A DNA stretch of 64,000 nucleotides from Lachnospiraceae bacterium. Its GTDB lineage: Bacteria > Bacillota > Clostridia > Lachnospirales > Lachnospiraceae. The translations under genes were made by a program, and so were the position numbers. The stretch spans positions 62,001 through 126,000 of the forward strand of contig JAGCVY010000094.1 of the NCBI GenBank assembly GCA_017962105.1. The letters run 5' to 3'. This document shows, in pieces, positions 8,129 through 16,886 of this stretch. A model generated the notes under the pieces. That model saw nothing but the letters and a program-made list of their open reading frames with translations, had not been told where the DNA came from and made no database searches. How positions within the stretch are numbered: the stretch's first letter is position 1; every line of letters begins with the position of its first letter.

Positions 8129-9430
8129 TCATTTCGGGCATTTTTTCGCGCTTAGTATCTCATCCAATTCAAACCACATTATATTGTGGTCGGACACATT
8201 TTCACTGTCTGAGTTGGCCCCCTCATCGAAGCGGCGATACACCAAAGAACTCTTCTTTCCGATGGAAAATGACTCTCCGTAATCCGTTAGAACCAGCTGC
8301 TGCATGTCACGCTTCGCTCTCCCCTGCTTCTGATACGACGGCAGTATCCCGTGAGAAATACACGATTGATACATGGACTGCCTAAGAATATACTCCGGGA
8401 GTTTTTCCGCATCGATACTGTAGAAAGCATCGTAATCGTTCCTGAGAAAACGCAACAGACCGCTGTCGGCAATACAGTATTCCTCATTGTCGGAATTATG
8501 ACGTTGAGACTCGACGGAAGGAAAACTGAAGGATCCATCTGCCGGTGTTATACGGATCAGGAAACCATTGTCACACAGATATTGTAATTCCGTAAGAAAG
8601 TCCCGTGTACACAGGCCTCTTCGGATGGAACCCGGGCGGAACGTAAAAATGGCAGGATCCGTGTTTCTATAGTAGTCGATAATCTGTCCGAGGCGGACCC
8701 TGCTTATCTCCTGCTTCACGGGAAGCACCGTGTCGGATAAGGATTGTACTATCGTAGAAAACACCTGCCGATGTGCCATTCGAAGCGACGGCAGGTCGGC
8801 TCTGGATGACAGGTGCTGTAATACCGGCTGCGGAAAACCGCCGACGAGAAGATAGTCATAATACAGCTCCTCCAGATCGTCTCGGAGAAGCTTCGGTATC
8901 GCTCTCCCGTCGACGACGGAAGCCCGGATGATACCCCGGTAATCGTCGTGTCCGGCCGCGCTCAGGAATTCGGAAAATGATAACGGACGCAGCGTAATAT
9001 ATTGCATTACGCTATTGAGCGACGCCTTCTCGGGAACATAATCCGCGCGATCGCACGCGATCAGACAGACGTCCGGAAGATGCTTTTCAAGGAAATCCGC
9101 AAGCTTTTCCCCGAGGTATTCGGCGCCATCCAAAAGAAACATGGTCTTTTGAAAGTCAACGGGATCCAAACCGAAAAAATCTCCGATCCGGCATAACACG
9201 GAATCGGATCCGGGATCCTCCACGGATTGCAGTATACGCATCCGAAGTTCGCGGTCCGTCGACAGATCTGCGAGGATATAACCGGAGCCGCGGGAGGCGG
9301 CCAGTTGACGCAGCAGGGTCGATTTTCCGACACATGGAAGCCCGAGCACCACAGCTGCGAGTCGGCCGTCCCGGATGATCTTCTCTTCTATTGTAGGTAA
9401 AATATCACGCTTCAGAGTATTCATGATCAT
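8129..9430 (-). CDS. AAA-type ATP-binding protein (DUF4143-like plan)
   Basis: 433 residues. Walker A is GLPCVGKST (residues 30-38). The Walker B stretch reads TMFLLDGAEYL, with Gly102 where the catalytic Glu after Asp101 is expected, so hydrolysis may be impaired. The middle (RPLSFSEFLSAAG, YLLVGGFPQPVLQ, IIDYYRNTDPAIFTFRPGS) matches the ATPase family with an N-terminal AAA domain and C-terminal DUF4143 nuclease-like region; the C-terminus here is diverged. Cellular role unknown. Its start overlaps the rluD stop as ATGA, so it is translationally coupled as the last gene of the sepF-lspA operon. The 3' end lies 15 nt beyond the BlaI promoter. Confidence 0.78.
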   Translation of the reverse strand: MIMNTLKRDILPTIEEKIIRDGRLAAVVLGLPCVGKSTLLRQLAASRGSGYILADLSTDRELRMRILQSVEDPGSDSVLCRIGDFFGLDPVDFQKTMFLLDGAEYLGEKLADFLEKHLPDVCLIACDRADYVPEKASLNSVMQYITLRPLSFSEFLSAAGHDDYRGIIRASVVDGRAIPKLLRDDLEELYYDYLLVGGFPQPVLQHLSSRADLPSLRMAHRQVFSTIVQSLSDTVLPVKQEISRVRLGQIIDYYRNTDPAIFTFRPGSIRRGLCTRDFLTELQYLCDNGFLIRITPADGSFSFPSVESQRHNSDNEEYCIADSGLLRFLRNDYDAFYSIDAEKLPEYILRQSMYQSCISHGILPSYQKQGRAKRDMQQLVLTDYGESFSIGKKSSLVYRRFDEGANSDSENVSDHNIMWFELDEILSAKKCPK

Positions 9431-10341
9431 TTCCGCAGCTTCGTAAGCAGCGTCTCAAAATATTGCGGCAGAGGGGAATGAAACTCAACATATTCTCCGG
9501 TCGTGGGATGGATAAAACCGAGGGTTCCTGCATGCAGAACCTGTCCTTCGGTAGCGAAAGGCTGTTTGCTCCTTCCGTAGACGGTATCTCCTAAAAGAGG
9601 ATGATGGATGCTTGCCATGTGGACGCGGATCTGATGTGTGCGACCGGTTTCAAGACGGCATTCGATATAGGAGTATCGGTTGCCGAGAACTTCCTTCACA
9701 TGATAATGTGTCACCGCTCTCCTGCCGTTTGGCTGTATGCTCATTTTCTTGCGCTCTACGGGGTGTCTCCCAATAGGAGCGTCTACGGTACCGTCCTCAC
9801 GGACGACACCCTCCACAATGCATGAATAAACACGTGTGATGGAATGCTCCGATAATTGTTTCGACAGGGAAACATGGGCCCGGTCATTCTTGCAGACCAC
9901 CAACAGTCCTGTGGTGTCCCGGTCGATACGGTGGACGATGCCCGGCCGCACGATACCGTTGATACCTGACAATTGCTCACCGCAATGGTGAAGGAGCGCA
10001 TTTACCAGAGTGCCTCCGGAATGTCCCGGGGCCGGGTGAACGACCATTCCCTTGGGTTTATTGATTATGAGAATATCATCGTCCTCATAGATGATCTCGA
10101 GGGATATGTTTTCCGCCTTGATATCAACGGATTCCGGCTCCGGTATCGAAACGGTGATGATATCGTTTTGCTTTAACTTGGTACCGCCCTTATTCACAGG
10201 GACATCGTTGTAAAGAACGTTTCCCTGATCCAACAGCTTTTGGGCGTGGTTCCGCGTCAGATCCGGAATCTTCAGCGCAAGAAAGGAATCAAGACGCGTG
10301 CCGGCGGAATCGGGATCAACTTGAAGGCGTAAAACATCCAT
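9427..10341 (-). CDS. rluD: 23S rRNA pseudouridine synthase, RluD family
   Basis: 304 residues. An N-terminal S4 domain (GTRLDSFLALKIPDLTRNHA) is followed by the RluA/RluD catalytic domain with HRIDRDTTGLLVVCK, whose Asp is the nucleophile, and GRTHQIRVHM. RluD isomerizes uridines in helix 69 of 23S rRNA; other RluA-family targets cannot be excluded. The ATG at 10341 is chosen over upstream codons because GAGGAG sits 8 nt before it and the protein then begins MDVLRLQVDPDSAGTRLD, as relatives do. It lies directly after lspA, the usual lspA-rluD pair of Firmicutes, separated by a hairpin. Confidence 0.92.
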   Translation of the reverse strand: MDVLRLQVDPDSAGTRLDSFLALKIPDLTRNHAQKLLDQGNVLYNDVPVNKGGTKLKQNDIITVSIPEPESVDIKAENISLEIIYEDDDILIINKPKGMVVHPAPGHSGGTLVNALLHHCGEQLSGINGIVRPGIVHRIDRDTTGLLVVCKNDRAHVSLSKQLSEHSITRVYSCIVEGVVREDGTVDAPIGRHPVERKKMSIQPNGRRAVTHYHVKEVLGNRYSYIECRLETGRTHQIRVHMASIHHPLLGDTVYGRSKQPFATEGQVLHAGTLGFIHPTTGEYVEFHSPLPQYFETLLTKLRK

Positions 10342-10360
10342 GTCGCAAGCTCCTCGAAAT

Positions 10361-10393
10361 ATACCCCCTAAATCAACGGGATTTAAGGGGTAT
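10361..10393 (-). other. Intercistronic hairpin between lspA and rluD
   Basis: A 13-bp stem, ATACCCCTTAAAT/ATTTAGGGGGTAT on the minus strand with one G-U pair and a 7-nt loop. It has no T-run after it, so it is more likely an RNA-processing or stability element, or a weak attenuator, than a terminator. Confidence 0.6.
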
Positions 10394-10402
10394 GAAATCA
10401 AC

Positions 10403-10957
10403 TTATTTCTTCTTGTCGGAACCGAACAACGGGATAAACGAAAGTTCCTTCTCGCTGTAGCGGAACATCAAAAGAATCATCAGTAAAATAAACGAAACGG
10501 TCACAAAGATATCGGCAACATTAAACACCGGAAAATGAATCACATCGAAGCTGATGAAATCCGTAACGTGCTTTTGGAAAATGCGGTCGTACAGGTTTCC
10601 GAACGCTCCTCCGATCAGCATTAAAAACGTGATCAACAAAGGAAGGTATCGGCGGTCCGAAGGAGTTCTTGCGACCAGCAGGAGAAACAATACGATCAGC
10701 ACAGCGGTGAGGATCACGAAGAAGTTTACTTTTCCCTGCATCACGCCCCAGGCTGCTCCGCGGTTTTCCAGATACGTGAACGTCACATAGTCTCCGATTA
10801 CCGGAATTTTCATGTTCGGTTGCTTTTGAAGCCAATGTTCGGCCCAGTATTTTGTTGCACGATCCAGAATCACGATCAGCACGGGAATCCATGCGTAAAA
10901 CAGTTTCCGGATCGGCTTCGGTTCATTAGCGTTAGGTTTTTGCACGGTGGCAGTCAT
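10403..10957 (-). CDS. lspA: Lipoprotein signal peptidase (signal peptidase II)
   Basis: 184 residues with four membrane helices. The conserved blocks are YLENRGAAWGVM, GGAFGNLYDRI and FPVFNVADIFVT; the Asp in the last two blocks form the aspartyl-protease dyad of LspA. It cleaves the signal peptide of diacylglyceryl-prolipoproteins in the membrane and would process the carboxypeptidase lipoprotein encoded at 14481. The N-terminus carries about 20 extra polar residues before the first helix, longer than in E. coli. It lies between sepF and rluD in one operon. Confidence 0.95.
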   Translation of the reverse strand: MTATVQKPNANEPKPIRKLFYAWIPVLIVILDRATKYWAEHWLQKQPNMKIPVIGDYVTFTYLENRGAAWGVMQGKVNFFVILTAVLIVLFLLLVARTPSDRRYLPLLITFLMLIGGAFGNLYDRIFQKHVTDFISFDVIHFPVFNVADIFVTVSFILLMILLMFRYSEKELSFIPLFGSDKKK

Positions 10958-10975
10958 CCTTTATCGGTTATTTGA

Positions 10976-11758
10976 TTACTGACGGAACGTCGGAACACCG
11001 AAGGAATCCTGCTGCAGGAATGCGGTGTAATCTCCAGTGATATCCATGTCTTTCGGTGCAACGATGAAAATATAACCGGCGATCTGAAGAATCTGACCGT
11101 CAATCGTATAAATGCAGCCGCATACGAAATCCATGATACGCTGGGAAAGCGCGGGATTTGCACCCTCAAAGTTCACAATGATCGCCTTGCCGTTTCGAAG
11201 AACGTCGACAATGCTGGAAGAATCCTCGAAGCTTGTGGGCTTCATGACCGAGAACTGCTTCTGCGGAACGTTGGCGGTAGGATTCAGGGAAGCAGTGCGC
11301 TCTTTGGAAGGAGAAAGCGGTGCTTTCTGAGGATAAGCGGTCTGCTGGGAGAACGAAGAATTCGTTGCAGCAGCTCCGGTTCTGGGCTGGAAGCCCGACT
11401 GGGAAGCGTGGGAGAACTGCGTGGAAGCAGCTGCCTGACGATTCACAGTGTTGGAATAATTGGTCTCAGACCGGCGCACATCGCTGTAGTTGCCGGCAGT
11501 GAGAAGCGTGTTCTTGGCAGCAAGGTTGGATCTTGCAGGTTCCGCAGGAGCATCCACAGTAACGGAAGGCTCAGCCTCATCCTCGTCAAGCTCCTTGCTC
11601 GGAAGGAAACGCGCCTTCAGACGCGAAAACAAAGAGGGTTTGCTCTCCTCTTCCTCATATTCCTCATCATCATATTCGGCGTCATCATATTCGTCATCAA
11701 GTTCATCGTCTTCGTCATCGCCGTTCAGCCATGTTAAAAACTTCTTTGTTACTCCCAT
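10976..11758 (-). CDS. sepF: Cell-division protein SepF
   Basis: 260 residues. The N-terminal amphipathic membrane-targeting helix (MGVTKKFLTWLNG) is followed by a very acidic stretch (D/E-rich, residues about 14-40), a long disordered Ser/Gln/Ala-rich linker, and the C-terminal SepF core (about 168-250: SSIVDVLRNGKAIIVNFE, then MDFVCGCIYTIDGQILQIAG). SepF tethers FtsZ to the membrane and shapes the septum. At 260 residues it is far longer than the roughly 150 of B. subtilis, because of the linker. It is preceded by yggS, its usual neighbour. Confidence 0.95.
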   Translation of the reverse strand: MGVTKKFLTWLNGDDEDDELDDEYDDAEYDDEEYEEEESKPSLFSRLKARFLPSKELDEDEAEPSVTVDAPAEPARSNLAAKNTLLTAGNYSDVRRSETNYSNTVNRQAAASTQFSHASQSGFQPRTGAAATNSSFSQQTAYPQKAPLSPSKERTASLNPTANVPQKQFSVMKPTSFEDSSSIVDVLRNGKAIIVNFEGANPALSQRIMDFVCGCIYTIDGQILQIAGYIFIVAPKDMDITGDYTAFLQQDSFGVPTFRQ

Positions 11759-11779
11759 TTCAATCTGCTCTCCCTTCGT

Positions 11780-12475
11780 CTACTTTTCATAGTGCCGTTC
11801 TCCGAAAATAAGGGACCCGACACGTACCATGGTTGCACCTTCGGCAATCGCATATTCAAAATCGTTGCTCATACCCATGGAAAGACAACATACAGATATA
11901 TTATCTTTGTTTTCCGATTGTATGTCAACTGCTAATTTGCGTAATTCGGCAAAATAAACGCTGTTTTCCGCGGGGTTCTCGGTATACGGTGCGACAGTCA
12001 TCAGACCGCATAGACGAACGTTCGGAAGCTGTGAGATTGCCTTCGCGGCACCGGCAACTTCCTCCGGACGGAAACCGAACTTGCTCTCTTCCGCCGCCAC
12101 ATTTACCTCAAGAAGGATGTCCTGAACCTTGTTGATCCGAAGGGCTTCCTTTTGGATCTCTTCCGCAAGTTCCACGGTATCAACGGAATGGATCATGGCA
12201 GCTACGGAGACCGCTTTCCGGACTTTGTTTTTCTGAAGATGTCCGATCAGATGCCATGTGATCGGAAGATCACGAAGCTCCTCTTCCTTTGCGCACATCT
12301 CCTGCACTTTGTTCTCTCCGAATTCCGTCTGACCGGCTTCAAAAGCCTCCCGTATCATTTCCGCAGGCTTTGTTTTGCTGACGGCGATCAAACGGACGTC
12401 CTCCGTGTTCCTGCCGGATTTCAGACACGCGTCCTTGATGCGTGCACGGATTTCAGTGAGATTTTCCTTCACCAT
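11780..12475 (-). CDS. yggS: PLP homeostasis protein, YggS family
   Basis: 231 residues of a single TIM-barrel PLP-binding protein: [11 protein letters not shown] carries the PLP lysine, and [33 protein letters not shown] and [30 protein letters not shown] are family hallmarks. YggS proteins buffer free pyridoxal phosphate and have no known enzymatic activity. A GTG at 12487 would extend the protein but lies inside the ribosome site GGGAGGTG; the ATG at 12475 is used instead. It is operonic with the HlyD-like gene upstream and sepF downstream. Confidence 0.95.
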   Translation of the reverse strand: MVKENLTEIRARIKDACLKSGRNTEDVRLIAVSKTKPAEMIREAFEAGQTEFGENKVQEMCAKEEELRDLPITWHLIGHLQKNKVRKAVSVAAMIHSVDTVELAEEIQKEALRINKVQDILLEVNVAAEESKFGFRPEEVAGAAKAISQLPNVRLCGLMTVAPYTENPAENSVYFAELRKLAVDIQSENKDNISVCCLSMGMSNDFEYAIAEGATMVRVGSLIFGERHYEK

Positions 12476-12491
12476 GATAGATAACACCTCC

Positions 12492-13871
12492 CTAGCGGGT
12501 GATCAGTTGATCCTCGGACAACGTTTCGGCGTCCTCCCAGATAAAGTCATAGACGTTGATGCTTCGGTCGACGCCGGATTTTACAATGATATAATCTTCC
12601 CCTTCATACAGACGGGAAATCATTCGGAACTGGGCATATCCCTTATTGATGCAATAGACGCCTTCCAGCTTCTTCTGAGTGGAAACCTGATACTGGTTCA
12701 TCGTATGCGGTATGATGATGAACTGGCCGTGCTGTTGTATTACGCTGTCATCGATGTAAGCGTACTCGTCGTCGTAGTAATACACTTCGGTTTCGTAGAA
12801 CTGGTATGTCGGTTCATTATTCTCGTCAAGCTCGTAAACCGTGATGCCGGTCTTGCCCTGGGTATACACGATGTACTGCTTCGGGACGACATAGAAATAT
12901 TTTTCGATGATCGCCTTGCGCGGGATCTTCAAGCCTTCGGACTGTCGCATGTCGATGGAGACAACAAGAAACCGCTTGTTGATATACCGGATCAGGTATT
13001 TGTTCAGGTTGATCCTTGCAAAATACGCGTCTCCCTTGCGATAGATATCCGCAGCCGCCGTGAGGCTTAGGTTGTCGTCGGTGATCGTGAAGGAAAGCTC
13101 CTTGGAGTCACTCAACGCCAGGAACTGCTCTTCACTGAGTTTCAGGACCAGAGACCAGGCCTCGTTGGTGATCAGCTTATAGGCGGTTGTTCCCGCCTCC
13201 CGAAGCTCGGAGGAAAATAACGTGTCGCTGGTGTACTTCGACTCGTCAAACGTGGACGCCTCCACGCCGTCGGCGGTAATGCCGTCGAGGGAATCCGTGA
13301 AGAACGAAACGATACCGGCATCGGGAGCTTTGCAAAGCTTCCGGGAGCTTCCGTCGGAGCCCTGATTCAACCTGGATAGATTCTCCAAACGGTACATATC
13401 GATAATGTTGACGATCCGGGTCTGCATATCGGTCTTCAGGTCATGAATGCTCGCGAAATCCCCGGAAACATAATTCCGGTCATGGGTGGAGATGCTCTCC
13501 TTGACTTCGTGTATGTCATCCACCGAGAGCGTATAGTCCAGCTTGTCACTCTGCGCATCGTGGAGGGTTCGGCTGTCATCGACGGAAAATACGGCTTCAT
13601 TTTTCGCAACACGGGTGCCGTTCTTCAGATAAAAGTGGACATATCCTGAGTAGTCGGTAAGCACGTTCTGCTCCTCGCGGACAACAACGGCACGGGCAAG
13701 GTTGGTGGTTGCAAGGGTAATCTTCTGCACTTCGTAGATGCTCGGTTGCGGCTTGCGCAGGGAGATAAAAAAAGAAATCAGGATATAGAGAAAGAGAAAC
13801 GCAAAAATAACCATGCCGATATTGACGGCTTTTCTTTTGACGCTTCGTTCCCGTATATTCCGACCGGCCAT
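12492..13871 (-). CDS. HlyD-like membrane protein of the sepF cluster
   Basis: 459 residues: a short basic N-terminus, one membrane helix (about 16-36, IGMVIFAFLFLYILISFF), and a large extracytoplasmic part. Residues about 47-95 (VQKITLATTNLARAVVVREE ... GYVHFYLKNGTRVAKNEAVFSVDD) resemble the barrel-sandwich hybrid of periplasmic adaptor proteins. No transporter is encoded beside it and the organism appears to lack an outer membrane, so a classical efflux adaptor role is doubtful. The position between a P-loop protein and yggS-sepF suggests an envelope or division function, which is inference. GGAG 7 nt before the ATG fixes the start; upstream codons in frame pass through the hairpin. Confidence 0.75.
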   Translation of the reverse strand: MAGRNIRERSVKRKAVNIGMVIFAFLFLYILISFFISLRKPQPSIYEVQKITLATTNLARAVVVREEQNVLTDYSGYVHFYLKNGTRVAKNEAVFSVDDSRTLHDAQSDKLDYTLSVDDIHEVKESISTHDRNYVSGDFASIHDLKTDMQTRIVNIIDMYRLENLSRLNQGSDGSSRKLCKAPDAGIVSFFTDSLDGITADGVEASTFDESKYTSDTLFSSELREAGTTAYKLITNEAWSLVLKLSEEQFLALSDSKELSFTITDDNLSLTAAADIYRKGDAYFARINLNKYLIRYINKRFLVVSIDMRQSEGLKIPRKAIIEKYFYVVPKQYIVYTQGKTGITVYELDENNEPTYQFYETEVYYYDDEYAYIDDSVIQQHGQFIIIPHTMNQYQVSTQKKLEGVYCINKGYAQFRMISRLYEGEDYIIVKSGVDRSINVYDFIWEDAETLSEDQLITR

Positions 13872-13892
13872 ATCGTTTCTCCTTTCATAAAT

Positions 13893-13916
13893 GGGGACCA
13901 TCTCGCGATGGTCCCC
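13893..13916 (-). other. 10-bp intercistronic hairpin with a GNRA loop
   Basis: Perfect inverted repeat GGGGACCATC/GATGGTCCCC; the minus-strand transcript has the tetraloop GCGA (GNRA class). No U-run follows, and the downstream HlyD-like ATG is 21 nt away, so it probably stabilizes or processes the mRNA rather than terminating it. Confidence 0.7.
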
Positions 13917-13941
13917 TCTCATCGTTCCTGAAAATCTGAAA

Positions 13942-14361
13942 TTACAGCGCTACGATCACCTTGGAGCGAACTGCTTCGGTAAGCGTCTCCGCATTCGCGG
14001 AAAGGCTGATGATGATATCGACATTGAACTTCACCGAAACCATATCAAGCTTGGTGATGACACGCTCAATATCATCGACGCTCAGGCAGGCAACCTTAAG
14101 AAAACTGTCGAGATAAATCTTATCAAGATCGTGATCCTGCGAAATGATGCCGCAGATGAATCCGACAAACTCGGAAGCACACTCAATGCAGTAATCGTTA
14201 ACGTTGATCAAACGGATCCTGTTGTTAAGCTCATACATGTGCTTGTTGCTTTTATCCAGATAAACGATAGTGCCCTTCGAAGTCATCACATCGGAGTTCA
14301 CCTTATCAAGCAAAATCTTAGTCTTCCCCTTTCCTTTTTCGCCGGCAATGATTTGTACCAT
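13942..14361 (-). CDS. Small P-loop protein of the sepF cluster
   Basis: 139 residues starting MVQIIAGEKGKGKTKILLD, where GEKGKGKT is a Walker A loop; IVYLDKSNKHMYELNNRIRLIN and KIYLDSFLKVA follow, the latter a possible Walker B strand. Relatives are sometimes labelled twitching-motility PilT, but the length (PilT is about 350 aa) and the missing Asp and His boxes make that name misleading. Function unknown. It is the first gene of the operon leading to sepF and has its own promoter; AAGGAGGTAGTA provides a strong ribosome site. Confidence 0.75.
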   Translation of the reverse strand: MVQIIAGEKGKGKTKILLDKVNSDVMTSKGTIVYLDKSNKHMYELNNRIRLINVNDYCIECASEFVGFICGIISQDHDLDKIYLDSFLKVACLSVDDIERVITKLDMVSVKFNVDIIISLSANAETLTEAVRSKVIVAL

Positions 14362-14419
14362 ATTACTACCTCCTTAAGGATTGTGCGGCAATATCCCCAA
14401 AGGAATATCACCTGTATAC

Positions 14420-14448
14420 AGTATAGTACAGACAGCGGAAAAATACAA
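14420..14448 (-). promoter_or_regulatory. Promoter of the P-loop/yggS/sepF/lspA operon
   Basis: Minus strand: TTGTAT (14448-14443), 17 nt, TATACT (14425-14420). It lies downstream of the carboxypeptidase stop and about 55 nt before the first ATG. Confidence 0.75.
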
Positions 14449-14480
14449 CCGTAATCCCAAAAGAATAACGAATTATAAAA

Positions 14481-15548
14481 TTATTCGGAGGGTTTACAGT
14501 ACTGTGCAATCAAATCATACATCTTTGTGTAAAGTTTCTCTTCCGTTGCACAGTGGAAAGCGCCCAAAATGTATTCCGTGCCCTCCGCATCCGCGACATG
14601 AAGGATCAGGCAATATCCCGCATAGTCTGTCGTACCCGTCTTGCCGCCCAGGATCCTGAAGCCCTCGGGGAGCGGGTAGGTTCTGCTGTTCTTGGTCTTC
14701 TCACGCTCTTTCGACGGTTTAAAACAGTTGGTCGTAAAATAAGGGCGGAGTCCGCGCTCACCGTTGGCGTTGGTGTAATCATACTCTCCTTCCGTGAGCT
14801 TCATGATATCACGGAACGCGGAGTACATCGTGCACTCCTGATACACAATATACATATCGTAGGCTGTAGTCATATGCTTCGCGAGGTGAAGACCGCTGGC
14901 GTTAAGGAAGTTTGTGTTGTTAACGCCGAGGTCATCCATGACCTGGTTCATCTTCTCGACGAAGGCGTCCTCCGAACCCGCGACATATTTGGCGAGGGCC
15001 ATCGCCGCGTTGTTTGCCGAGGAAGTAAGCACAAGAACAAGAAGGTTGTAAACCGTGATGACATCCCCCTCGTTCAGCTCCGCGACGGAACCGCGCTTCA
15101 TTGCGGCGATCTCCGCGTCGATGGTGACGGTATCCTTGAGATCACATTCCCGCAGGACAACAAGCGTAGTCAGAAGCTTTGTGACGCTGGCAGGGTAAAC
15201 CGGCGTCAACATGTTGTAGCCGAAAAGAAGCTCGTTTGTGCTTCTGTTGATGACGAAAGCTGCAGCACGTTCCAGCTTGGTATTATCGGGATCAAAAACA
15301 TAATCCCGGTTCATCATGTCTTCCGTGATGTCGCAGATAAACCACTGGGAAAGCATGGGGGCAAAGGATGCCTCCTGCATGGCGCCGACATCATAGTTGA
15401 TGACGTTGTCGGCAGCTGCGTAGCTTCCCATGAGCTCCGTCGCCTCATCATTTCCCCCGCAGCCGCAAAGCGTTGAAGTAAACAACGCAGCGATCAATAC
15501 ATATGCTGCGACAGAAAGTAATTTTCGTTTGTAACGTGTACGTGACAT
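14481..15548 (-). CDS. D-alanyl-D-alanine carboxypeptidase lipoprotein (PBP5-type)
   Basis: 355 residues. The signal peptide ends in a lipobox L-C-G-C (residues 27-30), so C30 should be lipidated after cleavage by LspA. The serine-peptidase motifs are S121-x-x-K124 (YPASVTKLL), S-A-N at 177-179 (TSSANNAAMA) and K-T-G (LGGKTGTTDYAG). It trims the terminal D-Ala of peptidoglycan stem peptides outside the membrane. The lipid anchor differs from the C-terminal amphipathic helix used by Bacillus DacA. It lies downstream of rodA with a 69-nt gap containing a dyad. Confidence 0.93.
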   Translation of the reverse strand: MSRTRYKRKLLSVAAYVLIAALFTSTLCGCGGNDEATELMGSYAAADNVINYDVGAMQEASFAPMLSQWFICDITEDMMNRDYVFDPDNTKLERAAAFVINRSTNELLFGYNMLTPVYPASVTKLLTTLVVLRECDLKDTVTIDAEIAAMKRGSVAELNEGDVITVYNLLVLVLTSSANNAAMALAKYVAGSEDAFVEKMNQVMDDLGVNNTNFLNASGLHLAKHMTTAYDMYIVYQECTMYSAFRDIMKLTEGEYDYTNANGERGLRPYFTTNCFKPSKEREKTKNSRTYPLPEGFRILGGKTGTTDYAGYCLILHVADAEGTEYILGAFHCATEEKLYTKMYDLIAQYCKPSE

Positions 15549-15578
15549 TGTTATCCCCCGTAAACTGATTGTTTTAAA

Positions 15579-15608
15579 TTTTCATGCAGATGTTATCGGA
15601 CATGAAAA
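15579..15608 (-). other. Dyad between rodA and the carboxypeptidase gene
   Basis: TTTTCATG (15579-15586) and CATGAAAA (15601-15608) form a perfect 8-bp inverted repeat with a 14-nt loop. It could be a weak terminator for the mre-rodA run or an operator; there is no strong T-run. Confidence 0.4.
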
Positions 15609-15617
15609 GCCCATAGG

Positions 15618-16871
15618 TCAATCGCCGATATCCGAAAAATCCAGCTGCTTTTCCTTCGGATGATCGGAAAGAAGGTCTTTTTCAAACTCGTACCGGTCAT
15701 CAATCTCAACATCTTTGTTTTGAAGACCGATGTTCAACAACAGTCCCACGGTCGCTATGTTTGTGACCAGGGAGCTCAAACCGCTGCTCACGAAGGGAAG
15801 CGGGATTCCGGTGTTGGGCAAAAGAGAAAGTACCACGCCCACGTTAACCGCCGCCTGGATCGTGATGATGATCGCCACGCCGGACGCCAACAGGTAGCCA
15901 AGGCGGTCCTTCGCTTTCCTTGCGATCCGGAAACTGAAGAAAACGAAAAGCGCAAATATAAACAGGACAACCGCACATCCGAAGAAGCCGAACTCCTCTC
16001 CGATCGCACTGAAGATGAAGTCACTCTCCACGACGGGAACCGAGTCGGTGAGACGCTTTCCGGTATCGCCGGTGATAAATTTGCCGAACATTCCGCCGGA
16101 GGAGATCGCTGCCGCAGCGTTGTTCTGCTGGTACATCAGGTCTTTGTACTCCTGCGGATGCAGAAGGGAAAGAATACGCTGCTGCTGCCAGGGCTTAAAC
16201 AGTATCTGGTAATCCTGTTGGGCGTACCAGAACAAGCCGACCAGTAGTGGTACGCCGGTTACCAGCCCCCAGAAAAACACCTTGTAGGACAGGCCGGCAA
16301 TGAAAAGTACGGCGAGAAATGTCGCCACCAAAACGATACTGGTGGAGAGGTCGGGCTGGTCGAAAATGAAGAAAACCGGGACCGCGACCAATGCCGTGCA
16401 GATCACAAGACCGATAAATGTATTCAGCTTTCCCTCAAAGATACAGAACAACTTGGCGATAAAGATAATCAATACGATCTTGGTTATCTCGGAAGGCATG
16501 AATTCGAATCCGGAACCTGCCTTCCCGCTACCGCCGATCTTAATCCAGCGCCGAGCCTCAAAATGACGCCATCCGTAGATCAGGTGAAACGTGCTGTAGT
16601 CCACGAATTTGCAGATCAACAGGAGCAACAGGTTAAACAGGTACAGCGGTATGAACATTTTGCAGATGAAATGGTAATCGATCAGGGAAACCACGACCAT
16701 CGCAAACAGACCCAGCATGCCTCCGATCATCTGTTTAAGGACAAAGTTATCTCCGTCGCCCTGCAGACGATACAAAACAAAGCAGCTGATCCCAAGAAGC
16801 GACAGGATAACGAAAACCACGGAAAAGCGGTAGTTCGAAATCGAGTATCCCTTTTTCTTGAAATATTCCAT
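15618..16871 (-). CDS. rodA: Peptidoglycan glycosyltransferase RodA (SEDS family)
   Basis: 417 residues with about ten membrane helices. Conserved SEDS segments are RRWIKIGG, FMPSEITKIVLI, FDQPDLSTSIVL (the Asp region essential for lipid II polymerization), QQNNAAAAISSGGMFG, ESDFIFSAIGEEFGF and LPNTGIPLPFVSSGLSSL. It works with the class B PBP encoded by mrdA in lateral-wall synthesis. The position at the end of the mre-mrdA-minC run identifies it as RodA rather than FtsW. MinC ends 15 nt upstream; the usual minD and minE genes are not present between them. Confidence 0.95.
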   Translation of the reverse strand: MEYFKKKGYSISNYRFSVVFVILSLLGISCFVLYRLQGDGDNFVLKQMIGGMLGLFAMVVVSLIDYHFICKMFIPLYLFNLLLLLICKFVDYSTFHLIYGWRHFEARRWIKIGGSGKAGSGFEFMPSEITKIVLIIFIAKLFCIFEGKLNTFIGLVICTALVAVPVFFIFDQPDLSTSIVLVATFLAVLFIAGLSYKVFFWGLVTGVPLLVGLFWYAQQDYQILFKPWQQQRILSLLHPQEYKDLMYQQNNAAAAISSGGMFGKFITGDTGKRLTDSVPVVESDFIFSAIGEEFGFFGCAVVLFIFALFVFFSFRIARKAKDRLGYLLASGVAIIITIQAAVNVGVVLSLLPNTGIPLPFVSSGLSSLVTNIATVGLLLNIGLQNKDVEIDDRYEFEKDLLSDHPKEKQLDFSDIGD

Positions 16872-16886
16872 ACACGCACCTGTTAC

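Noticed and set aside
12475..12487. GTG start at 12487 for yggS
   Set aside because: It overlaps the ribosome-binding sequence that serves the ATG at 12475.
13942..14361. Twitching-motility PilT annotation for the small P-loop protein
   Set aside because: Far too short, lacks the Asp and His boxes of PilT, and no other type IV pilus gene is near.
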